From: DASZHJ01 sp035541215
GTDB taxonomy: Bacteria; Pseudomonadota; Alphaproteobacteria; ATCC43930; CGMCC-115725
Direction of reading: 5' to 3'
Assembly: GCA_035541215.1 (NCBI GenBank)
Contig: DATKNV010000013.1
Location: 1 to 64,000 of the forward strand
Length of the DNA stretch: 64,000 nt
In this document: piece by piece, positions 15,591 through 25,314 of the stretch
Numbering within the stretch: the stretch's first letter is position 1
Layout: each line of letters starts with the position of its first letter
The notes under the pieces: generated by a model
What the model saw: only the letters and a program-made list of their open reading frames with translations
Told to the model about the DNA's origin: nothing
Databases searched by the model: none
Translations under genes and position numbers: made by a program

Positions 15591-17438
15591 TCAGGGCAAG
15601 GCGTCGCTCGCCTCCAGGAGCGCCCTGAAGCGCCCCTCCCTATCGCGGTTGAGCTCGTCCCAGGTTCCGAATTGCAGAAGCGCTCCCGCCTCGAGCACGA
15701 ATATGCAATCGGCCCGGCGAATGGTGGACAAGCGGTGCGCGATGATCACGATCGTCCGCGAGCCGTGGAGCCGGTCGATCGCGCCTTGGACCGCGCGCTC
15801 GGTCTCGCTGTCGAGCGCGCTCGTGGCCTCGTCGAGGACCAGAAGCGTAGGGCGATGCAGGAGCGCGCGCGCGAGGGCTAAGCGCTGGCGCTCGCCGCCG
15901 GAGAGCCGAATGCCGCGCTCGCCGATCGGGGTGTCGAGGCCCCGGGGCAGCGCGGCCACGAACCCGTCGGCCGATGCCGCCGCGAGCGCCTCCGCCATCT
16001 CGCTCTCGCTCGCGTCGGGAGCGGCCCAGAGCAGGTTTTGCCGCACGGTGTCGTTGAAGAGAAAGCCGTCCTGCGGCACGTAGCCTACGCTTCGCCGCCA
16101 ACGCGCGAGCATGTCGCCGTCGAGGGGCGCGCCGTCGAGGAGGATTCTTCCCTCGCTCGGCTTGACCAATCCGAGCAGCAGGTCGGCGAGCGTGCTCTTG
16201 CCGGCGCCCGTGCGTCCGACGATCGCCACCGTGGTGCCCGCACGGATCTCGAGGTCGAGGTTGCGAAGCGCGGATGAGCCACCGGCATCGCCGTAGCGAA
16301 ACCCGACGCCCGACAGCTTGATCCCCTGCCGAAGCTCGAGGCTCTCCCCCTTCCCGGAGGATGGCTCCGCCGCCGCGAGGCAACGCTCCTGCAGCCGCGC
16401 GAGAGAGTCGAAGACGGGCAGCATCTGCGCCACCGCCTGCCAGCCGCTCTGGAGCTCCAGGGCAAGGGGCGTTAGCCGCGAGAAGATCACCACCATGACC
16501 AGCACGCTCGCCGTAGAGAGCGTCGCAAGATCCGCCGCGATGTAGACGAAGGCGCCGAGCGTCAGTGCCGCGACGATCTGGACCGCCAGTCGCGCCGCGA
16601 TCGAGCTCCGGCTCAGGCTCGCGGTCTCGGCACTTTGACGCGCTACTGCCGCATCGAAGGCCGCGATGTGCCGGGCCTCGGCAGCGTGGCTCTTGGCAAG
16701 CTTGAGGGCGTGGAGAAAGTCGCTGATCTCCGCAAACGCCGCCTGACGGGCGGTCACGAGCCGCTCGCCCCGCCTGTAGCCGCTTCCGAAGCACCGCTGA
16801 AATACTGGGATGAGGAAAGCGCCCCAGCAGAGCACGGCGAGTGTGAGGAGCGGTGAGAGGACGAACGCGACGGCCAATTGGGCTGCGCCCAGCAGTGTCA
16901 CGGCTGGGATTCGAAGAAAGAAATAGGTGCCCCGGTCGATCTGTCCGATTTGGGCGGTGACGGCCTCCAGCAACTCCGAGAAGCGCTGGCGCATCAGAAA
17001 CGGCCAGCTCGCGCCGGCGATCCCCCGATAAATCTCGCTGCGCCGCCGGTCGACGAAGTCGAGCTCGAGCTGCGCGAGCACGCGGTCGCGCCAGGCGAGG
17101 AGCGCCGCGCGAAGCACGACGAGCCCGATGAATGCGGCGAGCAGCGCCGGGAGTGAGAGCGGCAATCCCGCCGCGGCGAAGGCCGCGCCTACCGCACCGG
17201 CGATGCGCCCGCTGTCGGCTGCGACATCGCCCAACAAGGCCACCAGCGGCACCAGCAGCGTAAGGCCGATACCCTCCGTGGCCGCCGAGATCAGGACCAG
17301 GAGCCCTGCCCCCGCGAGCCTCGGCATGCCTATCGCATCGACGAAGGCACGGGCGAATTCGCCGAGGCGCGCAAGGACGAAACCCACTCCCCGCGCCGAC
17401 TCCGATCGCGGCGATTCACGCTCGAATGCAGGCTTCAT
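15591..17438 (-). CDS. Lasso peptide ABC exporter (D protein), permease-ATPase fusion
   Basis: 615 aa from ATG 17438. Five to six membrane helices fill residues 30-330. The nucleotide-binding domain has Walker A GRTGAGKST, signature LSGGERQR, Walker B LLVLDEATSALD and the H-loop IIAHRLS. It has no N-terminal peptidase domain, as expected when B2 removes the leader. In the cytoplasmic membrane it would export the finished peptide and give immunity. Polysaccharide or lipid export is the alternative, because the EPS locus starts just beyond, but the placement next to the nucleotidyltransferase and B1 supports the lasso role. Confidence 0.75.
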   Translation of the reverse strand: MKPAFERESPRSESARGVGFVLARLGEFARAFVDAIGMPRLAGAGLLVLISAATEGIGLTLLVPLVALLGDVAADSGRIAGAVGAAFAAAGLPLSLPALLAAFIGLVVLRAALLAWRDRVLAQLELDFVDRRRSEIYRGIAGASWPFLMRQRFSELLEAVTAQIGQIDRGTYFFLRIPAVTLLGAAQLAVAFVLSPLLTLAVLCWGAFLIPVFQRCFGSGYRRGERLVTARQAAFAEISDFLHALKLAKSHAAEARHIAAFDAAVARQSAETASLSRSSIAARLAVQIVAALTLGAFVYIAADLATLSTASVLVMVVIFSRLTPLALELQSGWQAVAQMLPVFDSLARLQERCLAAAEPSSGKGESLELRQGIKLSGVGFRYGDAGGSSALRNLDLEIRAGTTVAIVGRTGAGKSTLADLLLGLVKPSEGRILLDGAPLDGDMLARWRRSVGYVPQDGFLFNDTVRQNLLWAAPDASESEMAEALAAASADGFVAALPRGLDTPIGERGIRLSGGERQRLALARALLHRPTLLVLDEATSALDSETERAVQGAIDRLHGSRTIVIIAHRLSTIRRADCIFVLEAGALLQFGTWDELNRDREGRFRALLEASDALP

Positions 17439-17650
17439 CGCTCTCAAGCTAGCAGAAGTGCCGCTCGTCCGCGATGCGCTCGACGGTGCGCGAGGTGAAA
17501 CCGTCGGGCCTCGTCGCCAAGCATCTTGAATGCCCGGCCGATATTGCACCGTAGTGCGCACTCGGCGGCCAGGAGCCGCACTCTCGCGAGCCTTGGCCTA
17601 GAGCTCGGTTGCGATGTCTCGAAGAGCCGGCGACGATTGACATCGATCAC

Positions 17651-18598
17651 TCAGTGGCGGCCATAGAAGCGACCGATCGCACTTGCAATGCCGAGGGAGA
17701 ATCGCGCGACGATCCTCCTCCGCCTCGACATGACCGGGATCGGCACTCTGACATTGCGCCAATAGAGCTTATGCGCCATATCCGGCCGATACCCCGAGAG
17801 CGCGTCGATGAAATACCGGCGTCGCCACGGCTTGGCCCGGCTCACGGCGTGCGACATGACGTAGCCACCCGGCGTGAAGTCCATGCTCGCACCGTCTAAT
17901 GCGGAGACGGGAAATTCTGTCGCCATGAACGCCACGTTGAGCATGTCCTGGTCGGGAAACGCGACCGGGCTGGGGCGGGTACCGTGAGCAAGCTGGGCAA
18001 GCGGGACGCCGGAGCGCTCTATCTGTGCAATCAATGCCTGCCAAATCTCGAGAAGCTCCACCCTGTCCGCAGTCAAACCAAGGAATCCGGCATTGAAATA
18101 TCCCTCGAGAGGCCGGCACTCGAAGCCGAGCTCGCCCGCGATCCGCCGCCAATGTTGGCGTAGGGGATGAGTGGCGAGCATTCGAGGTTCGTTGACGTCT
18201 GCGCAGACGGCAATGCCGCAGGAGACCCATTCCTGGAAAAACTGCCAGGGCGCCTTCACGACGATATCGACGTCGAAGTAAAAGATGCGCCGCGCGCCAC
18301 TCGCGTCGCGCCGTAAAATCGAAAGCATGAACGCAGGCTTGTAATTTGTGAGATGGCCCTCGAATTCAATCTTGACGAAGCGAATTACGCACCCCGCGCC
18401 CAAATCGTATTCGTGGTATGGCGGTACCGCGCGTGCAGAGGTCGCCCATGCCGGCAGACGATCCCTGTATCCCGCATAAATCATGCCGGCGAAGCCGGCA
18501 TTGAATAACGAATTTACCAGCGCACCGAATCCGAGATGATAGTCGCCATCGAACAATACAAACACTACATCGTCGACCGGTGTCTCTGGTGTGCTCAT
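17651..18598 (-). CDS. Putative glycosyltransferase with D-x-D motif
   Basis: 315 aa from ATG 18598. The N terminus VVFVLFDGDYHLGFGALVNSLFNAG and the IFYFDVDIVVKAPW segment, with D-V-D, are typical of family 8-like nucleotide-sugar transferases. EGYFNAGFLGL is the usual second-half motif, and FPDQDMLNVAF is the DQD segment. The C-terminal 40 residues are basic and amphipathic, suggesting membrane association. It is divergent from the TylF-like methyltransferase. It may belong to the EPS locus or decorate the lasso peptide. Confidence 0.6.
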   Translation of the reverse strand: MSTPETPVDDVVFVLFDGDYHLGFGALVNSLFNAGFAGMIYAGYRDRLPAWATSARAVPPYHEYDLGAGCVIRFVKIEFEGHLTNYKPAFMLSILRRDASGARRIFYFDVDIVVKAPWQFFQEWVSCGIAVCADVNEPRMLATHPLRQHWRRIAGELGFECRPLEGYFNAGFLGLTADRVELLEIWQALIAQIERSGVPLAQLAHGTRPSPVAFPDQDMLNVAFMATEFPVSALDGASMDFTPGGYVMSHAVSRAKPWRRRYFIDALSGYRPDMAHKLYWRNVRVPIPVMSRRRRIVARFSLGIASAIGRFYGRH

Positions 18599-18804
18599 GC
18601 TCTTGCGTCCTCGAACGCTCCATTCTGCGCAATTCTTGGCATATGCCTTCGCGGACACCGAAGCGGTAACGGAGACTCAATCGCCGCACCCCGATCGCGG
18701 TACGCCGCCGCGAAACGCATGTGCGACGCGCAAGCTTGGTGATGACCACGAGATTCTGCCATGCTCAGATTGGAACTACCGAGCGAAATGGACGCTGCGA
18801 GCCC

Positions 18805-19614
18805 ATGCCAGAGACTAGTCGCCTCCGTCGCTTATTCACCGGCTCCCGGGCCGATCGCGCGATCGCGTTTCGTGCGCTGAAGAGACAAATCGGCGGCATC
18901 CTTCTATTTCGAATTCTCGGCGGGATCGTCAACCGGGCCAACTCCCCGTTCCTCGTCACTTACAGGCCGGATTTCGACTACGACTTCCGTCGATTTCCCC
19001 AATACCGTACACTCTACGAGACATGGGGAGCTGGGGGCCAGTTCGAGAATCGCGGCGACATCGGCCGCCTCAATCTACTTTGCCTCAATCTGATGCAAGT
19101 CTTGCGCGAGGGCGTGCCCGGCGACGCCGTCGAAGTGGGGGTTTACAAGGGCAACACGGCGAAAGTTCTGAAGGAGCTGCTTCGAGGGACGGGTCGCAGG
19201 CTCTTTCTATTCGATACTTTTGCCGGCTTCGATCGTTCGGACATCGCCGGCGTGGACGCGCACGTAACGCACACCGGCTTTGCGGATACCTCGCTGGATT
19301 CGGTTCGCGACTTCGTCGGGAGCGACGACACGATATTCGTCCCTGGATATTTCCCCGATAGCGCAAGGGGCGCTGCGCTTCCGCAGACGGTCGCCGTTTT
19401 GCACATCGACTGCGATCTCTACGCCCCCATGAAAGCGGCCCTCGAGATGTTCTATCCGCGTATGCAACGGGGTGCGTTGATCGTGCTGCACGATTATGCG
19501 TCCGGACATTGGCCGGGCGCCACGCAGGCGATCGACCAGTTCTTCTCCGACAAGGCCGAGACGGTCGTGATAATGCCGGACAAATCCGGCACCGCCGTCG
19601 TGCGCAAAGTCTGA
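18805..19614 (+). CDS. TylF/MycF-type SAM-dependent O-methyltransferase
   Basis: 269 aa from ATG 18805 (an ATG at 18742 would add 21 residues). Motifs of the macrocin O-methyltransferase family: AVEVGVYKGNTAKVL (SAM loop), LFLFDTFAGFD, HIDCDLYAPMKAALE and IVLHDYASGH, which carries the metal-binding acidic residues. Family members methylate sugar hydroxyls of glycosides or polysaccharides. It lies between a glycosyltransferase and a carbamoyltransferase, so methylation of an EPS or glycan sugar is the best inference. Confidence 0.75.
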   Translation: MPETSRLRRLFTGSRADRAIAFRALKRQIGGILLFRILGGIVNRANSPFLVTYRPDFDYDFRRFPQYRTLYETWGAGGQFENRGDIGRLNLLCLNLMQVLREGVPGDAVEVGVYKGNTAKVLKELLRGTGRRLFLFDTFAGFDRSDIAGVDAHVTHTGFADTSLDSVRDFVGSDDTIFVPGYFPDSARGAALPQTVAVLHIDCDLYAPMKAALEMFYPRMQRGALIVLHDYASGHWPGATQAIDQFFSDKAETVVIMPDKSGTAVVRKV

Positions 19615-19643
19615 CGCCGATCCCCGGCTCATGCGCCGACCGA

Positions 19644-21389
19644 TCACGTGCGCCGCAGAATGAAATTCCCGATCGCCAGCACATCCATCTCGGTTCTGAG
19701 GAAGCAATCGAGCGCCTCCTCCGGGCGGCACACGATGGGCTCGTTCTCGTTGAAGGAGGTGTTGAGCACGATCGGCACGCCCGTGATGTCGCGGAACGCC
19801 GAGATCGCGCGATGGTATCTCGGATTGGCTCCGGCGGTGACGGTCTGTAGCCGGCCCGAGCCGTCCACGTGCGTCACCGCCGGGATTTGCGCGCGGCGCT
19901 CCGGGCGGATCTGAAACACCTTCATCATGAAGGGAACGTCGTCGTCGGTCTCGAACCACTCGCCGACGCTTTCGCGCAGGATCGCGGGCGCAAAGGGCCG
20001 GAAGGACTCCCGGCGCTTGATCTTGAGATTGAGGATGTCCTTCATGTCCGCCCGGCGGGGATCGCCGAGGATCGAGCGATTGCCGAGCGCGCGCGGTCCC
20101 CACTCCATCCGGCCCTGGAACCAGCCGATCACCTTGCCTTCCGCGATCCCCGAAGCGACCTCGCGGCAATAGGCTACCTCGTCATCGATGCGCCGCAGCG
20201 CGATCGAGCGCTCTCCGGCCGATGCAAGACCCGCGGATAGGACGCGCTCGATCTCCGCGTCCGAGTATTCCGGCCCCCAGGAGGCATGCTCCATTACGAA
20301 GCTGCGGCGCCCTCCCGCGACTTCGTGCCAGGTATCGAATGCCGCGCCTACCGCGCCGCCGGCATCGCCCGCCGCAGCCTGGATGTAGCAGCTCTCGAAC
20401 GGCGTCTCCCGGTGGATCTTGCCGTTCGCGACGGAGTTGAAGGCGCAGCCCCCCGCCAGCACGAGGCGCGGCAGCCGATAACGCTCATGGAGACGGCTCA
20501 GCAGGTTGAAGAACGCCTCCTCATAGAGGCGCTGGACCGACCGGGCGATGTCCTTGTGGCGCTGTTCCAGCGGGGCATCCGGCTCGCGCCGCGGCCCCAG
20601 CAATCGCTCCAATTCGTCGCCGGCGAGACGGCCGGAGCTCGGCGCGCAGTCGTTCCATTCATAAAGACGGCGCTCCCGGTGGAAGCGGAAGTAACGGAGA
20701 TCGAGACGGAAGGTTCCGTCGCGCCGCAAATCGACGATCTCGCGGAGCTTGCCGAGATAGGCGGGCTCGCCATAGGGAGCGAGGCCCATCACCTTGTATT
20801 CGTCGCCGTAATGAGGAAATCCCAGGTGCTGGGTCATGGCCTCGTAGAAGATGCCGAGGGAATGCGGGAACGGCACGCGTCCGTGAATCTCGACCTGCGT
20901 GCCCTTGCCCAGACCCCAAGCGGCGCTTGCGAAATCGCCTGAGCCATCGACCGAGACCGCAACCGCCTCGTCGAACGGCGAAACGTAGAAGGCGGAAGCC
21001 AAATGCGCGCGATGATGCTCGACGTGGCGTATCGAGGCGCGCAAGGCGGCGCCGGGGAAGCAACGCCGGAACTCGTCCTCGATGGAAGCCCAGCGCGCTG
21101 CGTGGCGCATCCGGTCGATGACAAAGCGGGGGGCCGGGCGCTGGCGGAGAGTGAACAGCGCCTTACGCCAGAGATTGGCACGGGGATCGCGGTTGATGGC
21201 GACATGATCGACGTCGGCGAGCGCAATCCCGGCCGCCTCTAGGCAATATTTAATGGCGAGCTCCGGGAACCCCGCCCAATGCTTAACGCGCCGAAACCGC
21301 TCCTCTTCCGCCGCCGCCGACAGCATACCATCGCGCAGGATGCACGCCGACGAGTCGGCGTGGTAAGCGTTAAGACCGAGGATGTACAA
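19644..21389 (-). CDS. NodU/CmcH-family O-carbamoyltransferase
   Basis: 581 aa beginning ILGLNAYHADSSACIL, with EHHRAHLASAF (the metal-binding His cluster), SVDGSGDFASAAWG, the C-terminal ATP-grasping segment WFQGRMEWGPRALGNRSIL and a conserved SFRPFAPAI. It transfers carbamoyl from carbamoyl phosphate to a hydroxyl via carbamoyl-AMP. The start is TTG 21389, supported by GGGGAGG about 8 bases upstream, and there is no ATG before the conserved N terminus. Full length is normal. Its product is probably a carbamoylated sugar in the EPS, together with the nearby methyltransferase. Confidence 0.85.
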   Translation of the reverse strand: MYILGLNAYHADSSACILRDGMLSAAAEEERFRRVKHWAGFPELAIKYCLEAAGIALADVDHVAINRDPRANLWRKALFTLRQRPAPRFVIDRMRHAARWASIEDEFRRCFPGAALRASIRHVEHHRAHLASAFYVSPFDEAVAVSVDGSGDFASAAWGLGKGTQVEIHGRVPFPHSLGIFYEAMTQHLGFPHYGDEYKVMGLAPYGEPAYLGKLREIVDLRRDGTFRLDLRYFRFHRERRLYEWNDCAPSSGRLAGDELERLLGPRREPDAPLEQRHKDIARSVQRLYEEAFFNLLSRLHERYRLPRLVLAGGCAFNSVANGKIHRETPFESCYIQAAAGDAGGAVGAAFDTWHEVAGGRRSFVMEHASWGPEYSDAEIERVLSAGLASAGERSIALRRIDDEVAYCREVASGIAEGKVIGWFQGRMEWGPRALGNRSILGDPRRADMKDILNLKIKRRESFRPFAPAILRESVGEWFETDDDVPFMMKVFQIRPERRAQIPAVTHVDGSGRLQTVTAGANPRYHRAISAFRDITGVPIVLNTSFNENEPIVCRPEEALDCFLRTEMDVLAIGNFILRRT

Positions 21390-21548
21390 GAGGCTGACCT
21401 CCCCAATATCGCGACACTAACATGTCATGAGCACTTTCTTGGTTCTGTTCTTTCGAGCGTCGAACGATCGCGAGAAGCAGCGGAGAAATCGCTCGGAACC
21501 GGATGGGTCGCCGGCGCTCTCGCCCAAGCAAGCAATGCGTCGCGTCGC

Positions 21549-22724
21549 ATGAACATCTTGTGGCTGCCGCATGCCCCGCTGCGAACGGGCCGCACGCGGA
21601 GCGATCATTTGATCGAGAGGCTCGCGGGCCGCCATCGCGTCACCGTCGTGAGTTTCCGCACCCATGCGCGAGCGCATGCATGGCGGTATCTCGGCGACCT
21701 CTTCAGTCATCGTTCCCGCTACGGCGCCACTTACGCCGAGCTTGCGGTTTGCCGATTTCCGAGGGCGACCTCGCTGAACGGCTGGCTGCTCAATCGGGCA
21801 ATCCGGCGAGAGCTCGGCCGAGTCCGCCAAGACGTCCTCGTCGTCGCACCGGCCCCCTATCTCACGGGATATCTCGATTTCGCGGCACTACGGGGAAAAA
21901 TTCCCGTCGTCTGCGACTATCTCGATGGCGGCGATTGGACGCAGACGCCCGAGGTCACTGAATTCGAGCGCCGGTACATCGCCGCTGCCGATGCCGTAAT
22001 GTGCGTCTCAAAGGGACTTTTGCGTCAGGCCTCATCGCTGAACCCGCGCTCGTTCTACGTCCCGAACGGGGTCGAGCTCGATCGCTACCGGACCTTTCGC
22101 GCCTCGCACTCGGTCCGGGAGTGCAAGACGCGGCTGGGCATCGACCCCGACGCATTCGTCGTCTCGATCATCGGAATGACCTGCAGCCCGCGGCTCTATT
22201 TCGTGGACGCGATAGTCGAGCTCGCGAGCAAAGGCAGGAACGTCGTTCTCCTGCTCGTGGGAGACAGTCCGCTCCTGGAGGAAATTCGAAGCCGAGCGGG
22301 CGGCGCGAGCCGAGCGGTCCGTATCGCCGGACCAATTCCCTACGCGGAGATCATGCCCTACTTCATGGCAACGGATCTCGGTCTCTCCGCCGTCGACGAG
22401 CATCCCTACTATCACTTCCAGTCGCCCCTGAAGATCTTCGAGTACGGCGCCATGGGAAAGCCGGTGCTGGCCTCGCCGCGTGTCGAGGAAGTCGCGGAAA
22501 CGGCCTTGTCTCACGTGCAGTTCTGCGAGGCCGACGCCGAAAGCCTGGCGCGCCACATAGAACGGGCAATGACCGCTGCGGCGCCTGCGCCGGAGCCGGA
22601 TTTGGAGCGCTATGATTGGGATCGCATCGCGCGGACGGTCGAGGAGATTCTCATGGACACGGCCCAGCGATACGCCTCCGAGGCGCCGGGACCCGCCGGG
22701 ATGCCGGCCGGCCGAATGCCGTGA
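21549..22724 (+). CDS. Glycosyltransferase, GT4-like
   Basis: 391 aa from ATG 21549. It has a GT-B fold: the N-terminal Rossmann domain begins MNILWLPHAPLRTGRTRSD, the linker is VSKGLLRQAS then YVPNGVELDRY, and the C-terminal UDP/GDP-sugar domain ends with the E-x7-E-like segment SPLKIFEYGAMGKPVLA. It is cytoplasmic, acting on a lipid-linked acceptor. The ATG has no clear ribosome binding site. Its last bases overlap the GTG start of the next glycosyltransferase (GTGA), showing translational coupling. Confidence 0.75.
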   Translation: MNILWLPHAPLRTGRTRSDHLIERLAGRHRVTVVSFRTHARAHAWRYLGDLFSHRSRYGATYAELAVCRFPRATSLNGWLLNRAIRRELGRVRQDVLVVAPAPYLTGYLDFAALRGKIPVVCDYLDGGDWTQTPEVTEFERRYIAAADAVMCVSKGLLRQASSLNPRSFYVPNGVELDRYRTFRASHSVRECKTRLGIDPDAFVVSIIGMTCSPRLYFVDAIVELASKGRNVVLLLVGDSPLLEEIRSRAGGASRAVRIAGPIPYAEIMPYFMATDLGLSAVDEHPYYHFQSPLKIFEYGAMGKPVLASPRVEEVAETALSHVQFCEADAESLARHIERAMTAAAPAPEPDLERYDWDRIARTVEEILMDTAQRYASEAPGPAGMPAGRMP

Positions 22725-23773
22725 ATATCCTCATCTCGTCCTATCCCTTCCATCCGAGCATCGGCGGCATCGAGACCGTGACGGAGCTCCTTGCGGGGGA
22801 GTTTGTCGCACAAGGCCACTCCGTAAAGGTCGTGACGATGACGCCGTCGAGCGCGATCGACCCGTTTCCCTACGAGGTCGTTCGACGACCGTCGCCGCGA
22901 CAGCTCATCAATTTGGTCCGCGGGTGCGACGTCTACCTACAGCAGAACCTGAGCCTACGGCTCGCCTGGCCGCTCCTGCTGGTCCGTCGGCCGTGGGTCG
23001 TAGCGATGCAAACCTACCTTGGCGACGAAGGCAATCGCGTGAGTTGGGGTCGGCGCCTCAAGTCTGCCGCTCTGCAACTGACAACGAGACTGACGGCGTG
23101 CAGTCGAGCGCTCGCCGACCAAATAGGCGGCGACATCAGCGTGATTCCGAACCCCTATCGCGAGTCGGTCTTCCGTCGCTACAACGACGCCAGCCGGGAA
23201 TACGATCTCGTATTCCTGGGACGCCTCGTCTCCGACAAGGGCGTCTCTATTCTATTCGAGGCATTGAGGAGACTCCGCGATGGAGGCCTCGCACCAACTT
23301 TGCTGATTATCGGCAGCGGCCCCGAGGAATGGCGGCTTCGGTCGCAATGCGCGGCGCTCGGGCTGGCGAATCAGGTTGGGTTCTGTGGCGCGCTGCGTGA
23401 GAACGAATTGTCGAAGCGGTTGAACGTATGTCGAATCATGGTCATCCCGTCGATTTGGGATGAGCCATTCGGGATCGTAGCGCTGGAGGGAATCGCGTGT
23501 GGTTGCGCAATCGTGGCATCGAATGCGGGAGGATTGCCCGAGGCGGTAGGACCATGCGGCGTGACGTTCCCCAAGGGCGATGCTGCCGCCTTGGCCGATC
23601 GCCTTGTCGAGCTTCTCGGCGATCCGCGTTCTCTCGCCGCAATGCGCGCCCGCGCCGCGGAACATTTGCTCCGGCATAGGCCGGCCACCGTGGCAGGCGC
23701 CTACCTTGAGATACTCGGCCGAGCCGTCGATCCTCGAGGCAGAAAGTCCCTTCGCTCGCAGCGCCGTCAATGA
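22721..23773 (+). CDS. Glycosyltransferase family 4
   Basis: 350 aa starting with GTG 22721, overlapping the previous stop by four bases. GT-B fold: SSYPFHPSIGGIETV at the N terminus, acceptor-side linker VIPNPYRESVF, then the donor domain LVFLGRLVSDKGV, LLIIGSGPE and SIWDEPFGIVALEGIACG with the retaining E-x7-E. It is a cytoplasmic enzyme that adds a sugar to the growing EPS repeat unit. The nucleotide-sugar is not predictable. Confidence 0.85.
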   Translation: MNILISSYPFHPSIGGIETVTELLAGEFVAQGHSVKVVTMTPSSAIDPFPYEVVRRPSPRQLINLVRGCDVYLQQNLSLRLAWPLLLVRRPWVVAMQTYLGDEGNRVSWGRRLKSAALQLTTRLTACSRALADQIGGDISVIPNPYRESVFRRYNDASREYDLVFLGRLVSDKGVSILFEALRRLRDGGLAPTLLIIGSGPEEWRLRSQCAALGLANQVGFCGALRENELSKRLNVCRIMVIPSIWDEPFGIVALEGIACGCAIVASNAGGLPEAVGPCGVTFPKGDAAALADRLVELLGDPRSLAAMRARAAEHLLRHRPATVAGAYLEILGRAVDPRGRKSLRSQRRQ

Positions 23774-23811
23774 TCCAAATAGGGCGATGGCATCCGCGAT
23801 TTGCGGCACGC

Positions 23812-25224
23812 TCAGGCCCCGGCGCCTTTCGGCACGCTCGACGGGCTTTGGTCTCCGACCATGACGGCTCCGCGCTCCGCCGCTCGACCGAAGGCGGAAG
23901 CCACTCCGAGGGTCAGCCAAAAGAAGACGTTCGTCGGGTCCGTATCGAGCGCCGCGCCCTTCAGGGAGGTGATGATGACGTAAACGACATATATTGCGAG
24001 AGGGGCCAGGATCCGATTGCTGTCCCGCCCCCAATGCCGCACCGCAAGCAAGCTTGCATGGACGGCGATGATGAGCAGCAACGCCGCAACGACGACGAAG
24101 CCGACGGTGCCCAGCTCCGCCGCGGCTTTGGCGAAATAGGATTCGAATCCGAGGCGCGTCTCCGGATCAGCGGCGATCGCCGCAAATCGCGCAGCACTGG
24201 TGGAGCTGCCGATGCCCTCGCCAAACGCCCCATGTCGAACCGCTTCGTCTACCTGTTGAAAGACGAAGCCTCTCCCGTACATCTGCGCCTGCTCCGCGCC
24301 GAATGACGCGAGGCCGAGGGGATCCAACCCCGCCAAGGAAATCGCCCAGAGAGTGGCGGCAATGGCGATCGGCGCCGCGACCAAGAGGCGGCCCCTTATC
24401 AAGCCGAACGCCGCAAACGCGAGGCCATAGAGGGGAAACATGAGGAACGCGCCCTTCGTCCCGCTGAACAGTCCCGCGAGAAGGCCGACGTAGAAGGCGA
24501 TCCGGCCCATCCGCTGGTACCGCGGATCCGGGTCCGAGTTGGAGACGATCACCGCCGCCGACAAGAACAGAAACAGGAACGCGACGTATTGCGACGTGAA
24601 CGAGAAAGTTCCGGGAATGCGATAAATGCCGCCGCCCACATTGAACGCGCTATATCCCTGCGTCACCGACCTACCGGCCTCACCGAAGAATAGGTCGATG
24701 GCCGCGTGATAGCCGATCAGGCGAATCAACGTCGCCTGCAGCAGCCCGACGCCGCACGCGACGAACCCGCAGAGCAGCAGCGCGCGAAGCACGCGAAAGA
24801 GCGCCTCGGGGCGCTGGGCAAGCGCAATCCCCACGAAGAAGAATGGGATATAGAAGGCCCACACCTTGAGCCCGATGAGCATTCGCAACGCGGCCACCCC
24901 GTTCGGATTGAACAGGCAGATCCCGAGCCACGCCGCAAAGACGCAGAGGCCCAGCGCCAAATCCGCGGGAACCGCCCGCAGCGCCCGGGATCCGGCTTTG
25001 GTCAGAAGAAACACGGCATATAGCGGCAGGACGATGGCGACGTCGCGGAAGGCGATCGGAAACGGCGTGCTGCCCAGGCGCGCGCCCACGATGCCGCCGA
25101 ACAGCACCACGACGATCAGAAGCTGGAGCCCCTTGACCCAGCTGGTGAACGTCCTCAGTGCGCAAAAAACCCCGACCGCGAGGACGAGGCCGATCAGCAC
25201 TGAAGAGTGGAAGGCCTGGGGCAT
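23812..25224 (-). CDS. O-antigen ligase/polymerase-like membrane protein (Wzy-type)
   Basis: 470 aa with about 11-12 hydrophobic segments and a large periplasmic loop between residues about 300 and 370 (MYGRGFVFQQVDEAVRHG through the SYFAKAAAELG segment), the layout of the Wzy/WaaL superfamily. SFTSQYVAFLFLFL and GTKGAFLMFPLYG fit the family. It is expected to polymerise or ligate lipid-linked repeat units on the periplasmic face. It converges with the glycosyltransferase ending at 23773. A second protein of the same superfamily lies at 30327-31772. Confidence 0.7.
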   Translation of the reverse strand: MPQAFHSSVLIGLVLAVGVFCALRTFTSWVKGLQLLIVVVLFGGIVGARLGSTPFPIAFRDVAIVLPLYAVFLLTKAGSRALRAVPADLALGLCVFAAWLGICLFNPNGVAALRMLIGLKVWAFYIPFFFVGIALAQRPEALFRVLRALLLCGFVACGVGLLQATLIRLIGYHAAIDLFFGEAGRSVTQGYSAFNVGGGIYRIPGTFSFTSQYVAFLFLFLSAAVIVSNSDPDPRYQRMGRIAFYVGLLAGLFSGTKGAFLMFPLYGLAFAAFGLIRGRLLVAAPIAIAATLWAISLAGLDPLGLASFGAEQAQMYGRGFVFQQVDEAVRHGAFGEGIGSSTSAARFAAIAADPETRLGFESYFAKAAAELGTVGFVVVAALLLIIAVHASLLAVRHWGRDSNRILAPLAIYVVYVIITSLKGAALDTDPTNVFFWLTLGVASAFGRAAERGAVMVGDQSPSSVPKGAGA

Positions 25225-25314
25225 GATTAGGCGATGACGAGCGCGGTGAATGAAAGCCGCGGAGCGGCGTCCGAATGAATCCCCATCGACAGTATCACGA
25301 CCATCGGCGCCTCA

